64,000 nucleotides of DNA. It comes from Molanna angustata (lineage: Eukaryota > Arthropoda > Insecta > Trichoptera > Molannidae). The notes under the pieces were generated by a model, which was not told the DNA's origin, searched no databases, and saw nothing but the letters and a program-made list of their open reading frames with translations. The translations under genes and the position numbers were made by a program. The stretch covers positions 9,507,062 through 9,571,061 of the forward strand of contig OY754972.1 of NCBI GenBank assembly GCA_963576475.1, written 5' to 3'. Shown in pieces: positions 22,195 to 33,979 of the stretch (its first letter is position 1; each line of letters starts with the position of its first letter).

Positions 22195-22898
22195 TTATTT
22201 TTTTTATTTTATTTTTATTTATTTTGGATATCCAACAGTACAGTAGAGCATAATTATATTAAAGACAATGAAAAAAAAACAAGTAAATGTAGACTACAGT
22301 ACATAATAATAGGACATCATATCAAATAATTTTAAAAGCTTAACATACAATTTACGAAAAATGAGAAAAAAACAAAATTATAGGAACACACCAGAAACAT
22401 ACAAGGAATAATACAGAGAGGATTGTATGTATTCTAGAATCATAACATGGGATTCTAACTTACTTAAGGATCAACGAAGAAGGTGTTGCAACCATTATGG
22501 TGACACTTAATAATACATTCATGCATATACTAGAGAGTGGAATTTTGAGTTATGTTATCAGTGCAAAGTTGGCGCTTTATCGCAATTTTGAACGAGTGTA
22601 GAGATTGAGTATGAAAAAAGTCAATTTTATCGAGCAGGTTGTTAAAATTGGAGGTGGCCCGATTAGTAAAGAAATTTTTCCTAAGATTAGTTTTAGAGTG
22701 TGAAATAGAGAAAGTAGGTTTTGATCTGACATTGCGGTTTGGAATGTGAAGTGAGATATTTTCTAATAAATTTGGACAATCAATGATGTTATGAAATAGT
22801 TTAAACAAAAATAGTGAGTCTGCAGTTATTCGTCTAGATGAATGTCTTATCTTCAATCCTTTCGGGAACTTTGAGGCAATGGAGATGCAGATAGGCAA
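22195..22898 (-). mobile_element. 5'-truncated non-LTR retrotransposon, RT C-terminus and 3' UTR
   Basis: The 122-codon minus-strand frame 22530-22898 reads KGLKIRHSSRRITADSLFLF, then FKLFHNIIDCPNLLENI, and later SLHSFKIAIKRQL. This is the pattern at the C-terminus of Jockey/CR1-type reverse transcriptases after the thumb (LEERRITADLIFLFKLLNN..). The 3' UTR runs left to an A-rich end at about 22195-22230 (T-rich on the plus strand). Endonuclease and the RT catalytic core are absent, so this is a dead 5'-truncated insertion, not a host gene. Confidence 0.8.
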
Positions 22899-22899
22899 G

Positions 22900-24470
22900 A
22901 AATGTTTTTTTTATAAAATACAGCAAAAAGATCGGTTTGTGTTCTATGTATAGATATCCATTGAAACAATAAAGTACCTATATGTATATTTTTTATTAGG
23001 GCTAAATTGTCTTGAACTTAATAATTATTGGGAATCGCGCGAGCGAAAAAAAGTATGATTCGTTTTGGGTATTGGAGTAGGTTATTATCGATTATATACA
23101 AATATTTATTCTAATAATATTTTTATACAATTTATTAATAAGATTCTTTCGTGTAGACAACTACTTAATCAATAAAAAAACTGGCTACAAGTTGCTACAT
23201 GATCAAAAACCCATTATTGAGTCAATAATTTTAGATACATTACCTAAGATTATTGAATCTAATAATTTAATATGTATGTATTCACGTTGGTTCTTCTCTG
23301 TTTGATTCACGTAAGATATCAATGCAAAATTTATTTCATTGTCAAAATAGATTCGCAATCTTTCTTGTGCAATCTTCGAAATTCATCACAACATGTGCAT
23401 AAACTAATGACAATGCAAAATAAATTGAATAAAAAAATATACATTTATGCATGGTCATCGGACTATAAAAAGAAGCAACAATCGAGTTATGTAATCATAG
23501 GTAAATATAAAAATATTTTTAATATAATTTGATGTGAGGGTTTATTGTTTGAAATGCAACATTGAACATTATTCAATTTTCTCGTATAAGATAAACGATT
23601 TTTACATAAATTTGAGCGTATACCTATTTAAAAAAAAAACTATTGTTGTTATTAGATAAATATCTATTATTGTTATATTTTGGTTTGTCTAATATATAAA
23701 TGGTCGTTTTAAAAACAATTTTTTAATAATATTTATTTATCTATATTTGATGTTTTGATTTCAGCGATTGAGATTTAAATTGTAGGTAGTACCTACTCGA
23801 TCCATAAGAAGTTATAGTTGATAGTAAAATCCACACATTATTCAATATTCTATCATTTTCATAATATGAAGATCTTTTAGCATTAGTAAGTATCTTTCAA
23901 ATGATTAATTAAAAATATAAAAGTAATTCTACCTACCTAATAAAAAATAATAAAAAAAAATTTTATTAGGTAGGTAGATTTACTTTTATAGTAATTCTAC
24001 CTACCTTATAAAAAAGCAAGAGACAAAAATAATACAAAGAGTACTGTAAAGATAATAATATCAAAACAGTGAAGCAAAAACATTGAACATGCCTATTCTA
24101 TAAAAAAATGATAGGTAATTGAAACAAATATGACAAAATAAATAGGTAGGTACTTTTTATTCCTCACTACGCCAAGGGATATAGTGGAGAGTTACGAATT
24201 CGCAATTTTAAGGTTTTTTTATTGCAGATTATTAACATGTATGATACTGAAATTGTATTCTGAATGTTTCATCACAATGTATCAATGTGCTATGTAGGTA
24301 TTCTGTGCTATGTACCTACCGGCGTGTTTATTCTACTTTATCAATAATTATAGACTAAAGTGCTGATTCTATTATTTTAAAATGTTGCAGAGTAGAAATT
24401 TATTGGAATTCATTTCTCACGCAAATACTGCTTCTCCGGGCTGGAAACACTGGTCAGTTGGAAAAAATTG
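22900..24470. other. No gene recognised; one GGTA palindrome
   Basis: AT-rich. It includes an inverted repeat of about 28 bp, 23918-23945 against 23961-23990 (aagtaattctacctacctaa and near-complement). A third aattctacctacct follows at 23992-24005. Confidence 0.5.
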
Positions 24471-24474
24471 CCAT

Positions 24475-24535
24475 ACGGCAATAAACTCGCAACTTGCGCT
24501 AGGCACAAGGAAGTGTTCATTGTTATTATTATATA
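24475..24535 (+). mobile_element. Non-LTR retrotransposon 3'-end fragment
   Basis: attgccatacggcaataaac then cttgcgctaggcacaaggaagtg and a TTATTA run. It is the reverse complement of the 3' module found at 49395-49485 and 58660-58720, and related to ggcttattgcctaatggcaa at 25505-25530. Confidence 0.6.
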
Positions 24536-24539
24536 TAAT

Positions 24540-25440
24540 ACTCGCTTAGACCCCATTAGATTTTGACGGATATCTGATCAGTGCTTCTCAATTTTTTTAA
24601 CTGTCAAATTTTTCCAAGCTCAGTAAAATTAAATTTGGGCATTTTTATTATCAAATTAAAAAAAAATTGAATGACTATCAAGTTTTCATAGTAAAATATT
24701 TAAATCAAAAATATCTTTACAAACTCATTTCGTATCTGAAAATTTTCCATACGAAATTTGAATATTTTGTGTAAGTAGTGATTTGGTAGTGAGGAATATT
24801 GCGTTGGCCACAACCCACTCGTTTAAAATACTGAGTGTGCTGTTTGAATATCAATAGGTACGAAATGATCGTCTTGTTCAAAAAGGAATAAATATCCTTA
24901 GAATATATTTTGATTTTTCTAAGATATTAATTTAATTTGTTTAATAACTTCATCTGTGGTTACCAAATGACCGAAATTGTTAGTTCGACATTTTAAGCTG
25001 ATTTATTTTGTCCATATTTATTATTTGTGTACTTTTAAAAAAGCCGGCATTTATTTTGCACGTTTGAGTCTGTTTAATTATGTATATTCTAAATTTTGAT
25101 ACCTTTGCGTGCAATTTGTATTCAAAGCTGTCAACTATCTTAGTACACGAAACATCACATGTATTTAAATTACTTACTTATCGTCCTTATATAGGGTTAA
25201 CAACCTTCAAATGACAAATTTATTTTCATTTAAACAGCAAATACACGAGTACCTACCTATCCACCTATTTTGTTTTTTAATATATAGTTACCTACTTATA
25301 TTTTCAAATTATTCGTATTTTTATTTTACCCTGTTATTTAACTTCGCATATCTTGCCAGTTATAACTCTGAAACTAAAGAATTTGTGTATACCCGATGAG
25401 GATGTATGTTAAAACTGTTTCCAGTTTGATTATTTTGATA
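24540..25440. other. No gene recognised
   Basis: AT-rich. The 62-codon frame at 25211 is a hydrophobic chance frame through TTT/TAT-rich DNA. Confidence 0.4.
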
Positions 25441-25444
25441 AAAT

Positions 25445-25940
25445 TGAACAATTTTATTTATTTATTTATTTTAATCTTTTTGTACATATAATTAGTACAC
25501 TGGCGGGCTTATTGCCTAATGGCAATTTCTTCCAACCAACCAGAGTAAATGTTAAGTATACAAAACAATGTGTAACAATGCAATGTGGCAATCAGTTAAT
25601 CACATTACAAAATAAATAAATACAGCAGAAGAAAAGTAAAAAAAAAACAATAAAAACAATACATAGCAATGATAGGAAAACTAAAGGATAAGGAAAGGAA
25701 GAGGAGAGGAAGATGTAATCAGGTGTTGTCAGATAAATATTTTTGCTTTAGCCTTTTCTTGAAGATGTTTAATGAGACGACGTAATATCAGGACAGGCTA
25801 TTCTATAGCTAAGCTGAATGTACTTCAAATGAAGAGGTAAAAAAATCAGAACTATGAATAGGGATAGATAGTAAAGCACGTTCAGCAGATCGAAGTGGAC
25901 GCCCGTGGCTTGAAAGATAAGTAAATTTGGATTAAAAAGG
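25445..25940 (-). mobile_element. 5'-truncated non-LTR retrotransposon, RT C-terminus and 3' UTR
   Basis: Minus strand from about 25935 reads SKFTYLSSHGRPLRSAERAL, LSIPIHSSDFFTSSFEVHSA, stop, then an in-frame NSLS and VVSLNIFKKRLKQKYLSDNT to a stop at 25719-25721. 'RSAxRALLSIPxHxS' followed by '(R)LWNSLP' and 'FKRxLKxxYL' is the usual end of this retrotransposon ORF2 type. Two in-frame stops replace the RLW part. The 3' UTR continues left through ggcaatttcttcc's complement to a (TAAA)n tail at 25452-25471. It is related to 50490-50900. Confidence 0.85.
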
Positions 25941-26525
25941 ATTTTGTATTAAACGAAAAAAAAAACGAAAATAATACGCATCAAAATAATTTTATTACAA
26001 CAAAAGGAAAACAGGATTAGAAGAAGTACCCAATGAAAGAGAAATTGTGTATTCAAAGATCATATAGGTAGGTATATTAAGCTTACGAGATTATTTACAA
26101 AATGGACGAAAAATCATTACGAAATAATAATCATTAAATATTGTTTTTTTTTGCATAGGTACTTATCAAATTTCTTGTCAAACACGCTTATAATAAATAA
26201 TTTAATCGCAGTGTTGCCACGTAAAAAATAATAATTAATTTGAAATTTCAATTCGAAAATCTTCAATTGCCATTAGATAAAAAATCCATCAATTTTATTT
26301 TGTTATCACAAAGTATTTTTTTTTTTTGCCAATATTCTTTTTATGGTCAAAATGGTACGTATCCACCAACACATTATAATTACACAATTAAAATTATTAA
26401 TCGTTAAATGTTATACAGGCAATTAAATTAATAACTTTACTAAAATGGTGATTATTTTTTTTTATTTACATACATATTTGACATTCTTAAAAAACCAATC
26501 ATAATCAAGCGCGTTTATGGGCTGG
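25941..26525. other. No gene recognised
   Basis: AT-rich with poly-A/T runs. Confidence 0.4.
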
Positions 26526-26528
26526 TTT

Positions 26529-27576
26529 TCCAACTGTCGATTTGTTCAGGAGAACTTTGTTCTCTTAACATATCGACAATGTATCAAGCCAGAATACGCG
26601 AGAATTGTATGGAGAGGTCTACTTTTTTCACGGCTTTTCCAACTTTGAAGTCAAAAAACACCAACTTAGAGGCTTCGCAGCATATATGTTCCATACACGG
26701 ATTTACTCAGAATTCGGAGTAGAACATTTCGTGTGTCTGTGTGTGTGTGTGTCTGTGTGTGTGTCTGTGTGTGTGTGTCTGTGTGTCTGTGTGTGTGTCT
26801 GTGTGTCCGTCCCCCCCTTATAACTTTTGATCCGCTCAATTTACAGAGCCTAAAATTTCAGAATATATAAACAGTTACAGGCCTACAAAACTTTTATACT
26901 CGGAATTTTGAATTTTTGTTTCAGTCAGGGGTTATCAACTTTTGAATTTTTATTTTATTTTTCCATATATCTCTGAAACCATAAACGGTAGAACGCTGAA
27001 AATTGGTACAAACATAGACAAATACAAAATCTCAAATTAGTTTTTTCAAAAAAATTCCAGGGTTTCTCAAACATTTTTTATTAAGAAAAATATTTTTTTT
27101 ATGATAAATTTATGAGTTTAACTGCCTATATTTCCAAAACTTTTACAATTATCGAAAAAAGCCGAAACACCCCAACTAGATAATTTAATTTTCTATAAAA
27201 AATATAAACATTGTAGTAGAAGATCTCAATTTTTTTTTAACAATTTTTTTAAAAATTGAATTTAGTGACGACATCGCTTCATACATTTTGTATGGCAGTC
27301 GCCTATACACAATATGTAAGAAGACTTAATAGTTTCATACTTCATCTCCAAACATACATACATACCATCATGCTATTTGCATATTCTGGGTAGGAAAAAG
27401 GATCTTCCTCCATACTATCCTATCTTGACATACATACCTACATATGTTGTATAGAAAACAAAATATCTGAAAATATTCAATAATTTGTATCTATGGGTTT
27501 ATAGTTTGGTACATATTCTTCAACTATACATACTATCGCTATCGACAGTTGGATCTCATGTGTTACATGCAACTAG
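26529..27576 (+). mobile_element. Helentron/DINE-1-like element, tandem copy 1
   Basis: 5' end tccaactgtcgat is repeated inverted at 27541-27553 (atcgacagttgga), near but not at the 3' end. It is followed by a CATGT-gtt-ACATG hairpin (27557-27569) and a 3' end caaCTAGT. Inside, after a second hairpin region and a gcttcgcagcatat block, lies a GT/CT microsatellite. A 5' subterminal repeat, internal microsatellite, 3' inverted copy and terminal hairpin with CTRR end is the architecture described for DINE-1/Helentron-associated elements. The MYGEVYFFHGF... frame is repeat sequence. No helicase is present, so it is non-autonomous. Confidence 0.75.
26731..26807. repeat. Imperfect (GT)n/(CTGT)n microsatellite in tandem copy 1
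   Basis: GT dinucleotides interrupted by CT in a quasi-regular way, followed by ccgtcccccc. Confidence 0.95.
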
Positions 27577-27641
27577 TGATATAATATTCTGTTCTTGATA
27601 GCCAAATTTCAAAAACATTCGTAATGTAAAGTGAGGTTATT

Positions 27642-28674
27642 TCAACTGTCGATTTGTTCAGGAGAACTTTGTTCTCTTAAATATCGACAATGTATCAAGC
27701 CAGAATACGCGAGAATTGTATGGAGAGGTCTACTTTTTTCACGGCTTTTCCAACTTTGAAGTCAAAAAACACCAACTTAGAGGCTTCGCAGCATATATGT
27801 TCCATACACGGATTTACTCAGAATTCGGAGTAGAACATTTCGTGTGTCTGTGTCTGTGTGTGTGTGTGTGTGTGTCTGTGTGTCTGTGTGTCTGTGTGTC
27901 TGTGTGTCCGTCCCCCCCTTATAACTTTTGATCCGCTCAATTTACAGAGCCTAAAATTTCAGAATATATAAACAGTTACAGGCCTACAAAACTTTTATAC
28001 TCGGAATTTTAAATATTTGTTTCAGTCAGGGGTTATCAACTTTTGAATTTTTATTTTATTTTTCCATATATCTCAAAAACCATAAACGCGAGAACGCTGA
28101 AAATTGGTACAAACATAGACAAATACAAAATCTCAAATTAGTTTTTTCAAAAAAATTCCAGGGTTTCTCAAACATTTTTTATTAAGAAAAGTATTTTTTT
28201 TTTATAAATTTATGAGTTTAACTGCCTATATTTCCATTTTTTTTTAAAATATCGAAAAAAGCCGAAACACCCCAACTAGATAATTTAATTTTATATAAAA
28301 AATATTAACATTGTAGCAGTACATCTGAAATTTATTTTAACAATTTTTATAAAAATTGAATTTAGTGACGACATCGCTTCATACAATTTGTATGGTAGTC
28401 ACCTATACACAATATCAAAGAAGACTTAATAGTTTGATACTTCATCTCTAAACATACAATATACATATACCATCATGCTGTTTTCATATTCCGGGTAGGA
28501 AAAAAAGACTGACCTCCATACTATCCTATCTTGACTACCTAGGTACATGTGTTGTATAGAAAACTAAATATCATAAAATAATAAATAATTTGTATTTATG
28601 GGTTTGGTACTTATTCTTCAACTATACATACTATCGCTGTCGACAGTTGGATCTCATGTGTTACATGCAACTAG
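27642..28674 (+). mobile_element. Helentron/DINE-1-like element, tandem copy 2
   Basis: Nearly the same sequence as 26529-27576, in the same orientation and 66 bp downstream. It begins tcaactgtcgat, has the inverted copy at 28640-28651, the same CATGT-gtt-ACATG hairpin, and ends CTAG at 28671-28674. Differences are mostly single bases, changes in the GT tract, and a tacctaggta/atacatacct exchange near 28536. Two copies in tandem can come from rolling-circle read-through or unequal exchange. Confidence 0.8.
27841..27908. repeat. Imperfect (GT)n/(CTGT)n microsatellite in tandem copy 2
   Basis: Same position as in copy 1 with a different interruption pattern. Confidence 0.95.
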
Positions 28675-29184
28675 TAATTAAAAATTCCTACTTTAAATTA
28701 TAAAGGAAAATTATAGATTTATAGAGGATCTTTGATATCTTAGTATTGTTTATAATACGAATTCGCTACTTGCTCCTTAAGATATGTGGGACTTTTATCA
28801 CACCTTCTAAATTAACAATCTCCGCACCATGGAGCAAAAATAGCAAGACTATGGAAGATTTGCCAAAATTTATTGAAAATATTATTTTCTAATGGTTAGG
28901 CTGAATATATCTGGCAGAATACTCTGTATCTATATCTTTTTAAGATGAGTTAATGGCCTCTGACCAATAAGACCTTGAAGAGTCCATGGGACAGGTTCTA
29001 GGGCCTTCAAATGGATAGGAACACTCTCATCACAGACCGACATAACGAAGAGTAGAATATGGAAACGATGAAAATAGGTAAAATGTTGTTTCAACCAAGT
29101 CTTCAATGATTCATATTAATTGACTTGTCAAATTGTGGGCCGTCACTTTGCTGAACTTCTCAACTCTAATTTTGAATTAGGTAG
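28675..29184. other. No gene recognised
   Basis: Moderately AT-rich. gaccttgaagagtccatggg at about 28970 resembles gaccttgaagaggcccacgg at about 45351, so a further dispersed repeat may be present. Confidence 0.35.
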
Positions 29185-29530
29185 ATACCGATAAAATCAA
29201 GAGGCCAATATATCTAACGCTTACTATATCTAGCTACTGATAGGTAACATGATGATATTAAAAAAACGCCAATACACAATGAAGTTACGTGTTAGTAACC
29301 CAAAATTTGTTGATTTTTAAGCATTTTAAAAACAAACCTTACCCGAAATGAATATTTTTATCAGTCATTCGCATTGATTTTATACCCTCTTTATTCACAT
29401 GAAAGGTTTAATTCTCTACAACATATAGTTATTTAGTTATGGAGTAAAAAATGCTGTAAAAGATGATGTTTTTAATATTTTTAGGGGGATATATGCTGAA
29501 ATTTACTTTCACTAGAGAAAAGTTGATAAT
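29185..29530 (+). repeat. Family K repeat, copy 1
   Basis: Aligns with 46560-46965: atgaagttacgtgttagtaa, cccaaaatttg, aagcattttaaaaacaaacc, tcagtcattcgcattgattt, agttatggagtaa, ttttaggggg, tatatgctgaa, actagagaaaagttg. Non-coding. Ends not resolved. Confidence 0.75.
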
Positions 29531-29599
29531 AACTATAATATTTTTTTAAACACACCGAATAAAAAGCGCTTTTGAGAAATTTGAGGTTTATATGTTCTC

Positions 29600-31595
29600 T
29601 CTTATCAAATTAATGATCGTACTTTGTCTCAATTTGTACCTAATTCCTTCTGCATCCTCCAATTGTCTCCTTCTTATCTTCAGTTCCTGCTATTTATTTA
29701 CTACAGTTTGATTGTTTTTCTACTGTTTTGAAGTACGTATATTTATACCAAATTTATAGTCATCAAGGCTACATTCATATTGTTTCAGAAATTTGTAAAG
29801 ATAGCCCACCTATTATCCCACCTAAATATATTTTTGTATAAAGAAAATAAATATAGGTATAAGTACCTGGTTCCTATCTATTTAATGAAATAAAATATTT
29901 ATTCATAATTAATAATTTTTTGATACTATTCATACATAGTATTTTGTATATTATTTAGAAAGAATATACCTATCTAAGTTAGTTTTTTTAATACCAACCA
30001 AAGTATATTTTTTTATGCCTTTGTACAACCAATGGCATTCAAAATGATCTTCCTTATATGTAATTTTCTTGTGTAATTTGTTGAAATTAATCTCGAAAAA
30101 AATTGAATTAATTAACTCCTTTGGACTTTGTGTTGCTGAAACGTCAATGCAACATTGGTACGTTTTTTGTAATTAAAAATAATTGTTGTACATTAATTTC
30201 AAGATTCGATTCAGATAAACGCATTATAATAATAATAATAATAATTTGATACATACAATCGTTGTTTTCAAAGAATAAAAAAAAATGTTTAAATTTTTTG
30301 TCAACAAAATCTCAACGTGTAATTTTTCATTGTTAATAAATATTCATATGGATAATAAGCGTGTAAAAAGTTTATTATTTCGGTGTCAATTATATATAAA
30401 AATAGCAGGAAAAATTAACAATTACATGTATAATTTGTAGTGTCTTGTTTTTGTTTCATTATTCGCTATTTTTTGTATCTTTAATAATATATTATGTGAT
30501 ATAATATACATAATTGTACCTACATACCAGTTACAGTAACAAAAAGAAGAACATAAAAACTAATTAGTTTTTGAATATTTCAATATAATTCTTTTTTGAA
30601 GGTAGTTATTTATTTTGATAACCACGTAGGTACCTATTGTTATCCTTTTATAATCCCTTTTTTAATTTCGAATTTGATTGAAGTTTAAATAAAGTAGCTG
30701 GATTGGTGGTGGCAGGTTGTAATTGGTACCTACATAATATTTACCAAATCAAACTTTTTTTTTGATCAACAAACATTTCTTTTTTTTTCAACCCAAAAAA
30801 TTACTGCAATAAAAAAATTGAATATTTCTCTTCAGTAAATTCACATTTTGGTGCCCAAGTATTATATTTGATAATATTTATTGTATAGTTATTTATGTAG
30901 TTTTAACCTTGAGTTTTTTTATTAATTATTTCTGATTAATTACTCCGTTGTTACGGTTGCAATTAATTAACCCTATAAAATACCTCATATTATTTTTCTG
31001 TTGAGTTCGTAAAAAAATACTAACTTGTAATAAATGTATTTTACGCCATAGGTACCTTTATATTTTTTTTGTAAATAAATTAAAATTGTGTTTCTCTGTG
31101 ACATTTATTAATTGTATCTCTTTTTACGATATATTCAAATTAAGGTTAAGGCTCATTCAGATTAAAACAAGAATAATAAAGGTGCCTCAATCAACGATTC
31201 TTTTTTTTTCGTCTGGTATATATTTTATAAAATAAAATCCGAATGCATTTTAAACACCTCGTAAATTTCTGAACGGAGATTAAATGGAAATGTTGACAAG
31301 ATATCGACCGGCGTTAGAGTTGTGTTTATACACTTAAAAACATTCAAACATTCGATATCGAGATGGTCATTACCTACCTACCCGTGAATCAGCCTCATTT
31401 TAAACGTATTAATTTGTTTTTTCAAATTTTGTTCTGGAACATTTTTAAACGATGCGATTCTTTTGCGATCACCAATTTCAAATCTGCATTAACGCTTCAT
31501 GCCTTAATCATTGAATTATTAGACAAATTAATTAACTGCTGTTTTGTTCTTTAAACAACATATTTGAATATAAACAACGACTTATTCAATTACAT
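29600..31595. other. 2 kb AT-rich, no gene recognised
   Basis: Very AT-rich with long poly-T/A runs, an (AAT)n run at 30223-30246 and only a few GGTA units. The 63-codon frame at 31363 has no known domain. Confidence 0.5.
30223..30246. repeat. (AAT)n microsatellite
   Basis: Seven tandem taa units. Confidence 0.9.
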
Positions 31596-31599
31596 ACAG

Positions 31600-32290
31600 A
31601 CATTCCAAAGTTCTTAATTTGAATTTTAAACTGCGCGATTTAACATCCAAACTAAGGATATTTTCGATGTATTATTTGATTCGGACAAAATGAATCTCTT
31701 ATGTTAGTTGTACAGAACATGTACCTACACATGTAGGTATCTATTATTTAAATCTCATTCAAATTAAGAACACGCGATCGAAAACAATACAGCTTATAAC
31801 CATTCGAATAGTTATATTTCACAATGACTCAACTATGAACACACTTAGATTGATTTGAATTTGGAACTGTACAATTTGAGATACGGACTAGGCATAGTTT
31901 AAACTTTATTTTACTTAAGTTGTGGTATTTTTAAATCTCATTCGAATTTAGAACATTTGTACGATTGCAAACAAATCGGTACTTACAAATTGAGGGCTTG
32001 TTTGTTTTGATTCCATTTCAAACGAACGAACGATCCAAAGTTCCTAATTCGAATTTGGAAAAGTACAATTTGAGATACTAATTAGGTAGGTACTATTTTA
32101 AAATCTCATTCGAATTTAGAACAAACCATCATAAACAAAATAATTATGTAGGTACCTACTAATTTAAAGCTTGTTCGTTTTAATTCCATTTCATAGTTCT
32201 AAAAAATGGTCTTAATTTGAATTTGGAACTGTGCAATTTGAGATACGGACCAGGCCCAGTTTCGATATATTCGATTCGGTTTCATTCTAG
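31600..32290. repeat. Degenerate tandem array, about four units of 170-245 bp
   Basis: Two word blocks recur in order. The block gaatttggaactgtacaattt-gagatacgga starts near 31621 (worn), 31857, 32052 and 32219. The block aaatctcattcgaatttagaac starts near 31751, 31936 and 32103. cgttttaattccatttca-type words lie between them. Spacing falls from about 240 to 170 bp. No coding frame. An old satellite, a multiplied regulatory unit or nested repeat decay are all possible. Confidence 0.7.
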
Positions 32291-32620
32291 AACGAGTCCC
32301 TTTGCAATTGATTGAATCACGGTCCGAAATTAGTGAGATATCTCTGTCCAGGACGGAGCCTATCGGGGTCCATTATCATCTCGAATCGCCGGGTTAAGTG
32401 CTAGTTGAGTCTTCCCTAACAAGATCTTAGCGCCATTATTTAAATTCAGAACGATGTCGCGCCGTTCGATTCTCTCAATGTCCGTGTTTTAATGTTCACT
32501 TCACGCTCGGACAAATTGTCTCTTATATTAAATATTACCTACTCTTTACTTTAAAAGATAAGAAAATATTCTTGTTCGTGTCTCTCTCTCTCTCTTTCTC
32601 GTAGGCAATTAGCGTCGAGT
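32290..32620. promoter_or_regulatory. GC-richer unit, candidate cis-regulatory element or non-coding exon
   Basis: After the degenerate array the base composition rises sharply (gaatcacggtccgaaa, gtccaggacggagcctatcg, atctcgaatcgccgggttaa, gatgtcgcgccgttcgattc). It holds no long frame and no transposon ends. A CT run at 32579-32600 ending in cgtag makes a good splice-acceptor shape, but the following DNA has no convincing frame. Confidence 0.3.
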
Positions 32621-33495
32621 AAAAACGAGATAAAGATAATGGGGTTTGCCATTTTTTTTTTCAATTAAGGAAAATTGTTATTACAATATGGATTCCAGAT
32701 ATTTTTTGTGTTAACGTGCAAAATTAATATTTCTGTCAATATTTAAATGCATAAAAACATAATCACGAATTTAATTATAGTTTTTTTTATTATTTGTTTT
32801 AAAAATGTACCTACCTATCCAAAATAAGTTTAAAAATATTCCGATTTCAATATTCAAATGTTTTACTTCAGCAATTTAAATTTTGTTCTTTTTAAAATTA
32901 TTTTATGATTATGAAAAGTACTTACCGAAAATAAATTCATTCCAATTTCAAATTTACATTAATGTTGGTAGAAATCTGGTCATAATCGATGGGATTCGTA
33001 CATTTTTAATGAATACCTACATAATTTTTATTTATAGCATATGACAATACAGAGAATAATTCAAACGTTGGTCGAATAATTCTTTTTTTGAATTCTGTAC
33101 GTGGTGGAAATTTCACAATGGACGCCCGAGGCGTCGCGATCTTATCTCGATCTTTTGTTCGCTCTCGTGTCTCAAATTTGAATTTAAAAAAAGAATAGAA
33201 TAGAACAAAAAACAAATTCGCAGTAAATTTGAATTACTGTTTAAATATTAATCACTATTGCACTTTTTATTTGAACCTACTTCAAATCATTATTATTTTT
33301 ACAAACTAAGTAACTACTTACTTTGTAATAGGTACCTAATGGTGAAATATGATTTTACAATGATTTTTAATCGCTTTTTACGTTAATTTCTCAACAGAGA
33401 GTGCATACTATGAGTTTCCTTATGATTTTTTGTGTGTATGACGTACTTACTATGAAATTTTGTGTCCTCTGTGCATCCCACACTATGTTCAATTG
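32621..33495. other. No gene recognised
   Basis: AT-rich, with a small CpG-bearing patch (ggacgcccgaggcgtcgcga, 33120-33142). A 69-codon minus-strand frame (33006-33215) spans it, is rich in K/R/F and is unassigned. Confidence 0.4.
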
Positions 33496-33497
33496 TT

Positions 33498-33585
33498 CTT
33501 CATATTATATTGCTATCATATTGACTTCATATAGACATAATTTTTACTTCATATTGATATCATATTGAATTCATAGTGATATTTG
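33498..33585. repeat. Minisatellite array 1, about 22-bp unit
   Basis: Imperfect repeats of ttcatattgatatcatattg. The same unit is at 33861-33960. Confidence 0.85.
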
Positions 33586-33594
33586 TATTATTTC

Positions 33595-33861
33595 TTCTCG
33601 GGCAACTACGGGTAGATTCTTCTTCTTCTTCGTTTCCTCAATGCTGAGGGTCGCGATCTATGGGGCCGCCAATTTACTATGTCAAATATTAATTTAACAC
33701 GCACCTAATAACAAGTTGCCACATTCTGGAGACTAATAATATTTATCGTCTCATAGATCCAAACTAAAAAAACAATCGAAAACTGTGCCTCCACCAGGAA
33801 TCGAACCCGGGACCTTTGGATCACCTGTCAAGTAACTAACTGTCTGAACCACGAAGGCCGA
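33595..33861 (-). mobile_element. tRNA-derived SINE, family C, interrupted
   Basis: Minus-strand order: gtcggccttcgtggttcag (A-box region), box B ggttcgattcc, gtggaggcacagttttcg, tctccagaatgtggcaact, gtgcgtgttaaattaatatttgacatagt, then a foreign 66-bp block (33609-33674), then agttgcccgagaa (33595-33607). The foreign block is listed separately. Confidence 0.8.
33609..33674 (-). mobile_element. RTE-type 3' tail inside the SINE
   Basis: Minus strand reads aaattggcggccccatag, atcgcgaccctcagcattga, ggaaacgaagaagaagaaga. This resembles 3' ends of lepidopteran RTE-type elements that finish in (GAA)n. It replaces the acaggt expected between gcaacta and actatgtc in other SINE copies. Confidence 0.6.
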
Positions 33862-33968
33862 CATATTGACTTCATATTGATATCATATTGACTTCATATT
33901 GATATCATATTGACTTCATATTGATATCATATTGATATCATATTAACATCATATTATATTTGATATCC
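33861..33968. repeat. Minisatellite array 2, about 22-bp unit
   Basis: About five units of gacttcatattgatatcata, very regular. It lies between the 5' end of one SINE copy and the 3' end of the next. Confidence 0.9.
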
Positions 33969-33979
33969 TTTTTATATTG

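Noticed and set aside
22530..22898. 122-codon frame as a host gene
   Set aside because: Matches the C-terminus of a non-LTR reverse transcriptase, lacks the catalytic core and is followed by a retrotransposon 3' UTR.
26605..27931. Two MYGEVYFFHGFSNFEVKKHQ... frames as a duplicated gene
   Set aside because: They lie inside the tandem Helentron-like elements and run into the GT microsatellite (VCVCVSVCV).
33861..33968. CRISPR-like array
   Set aside because: Same reason: head-to-tail units without spacers.
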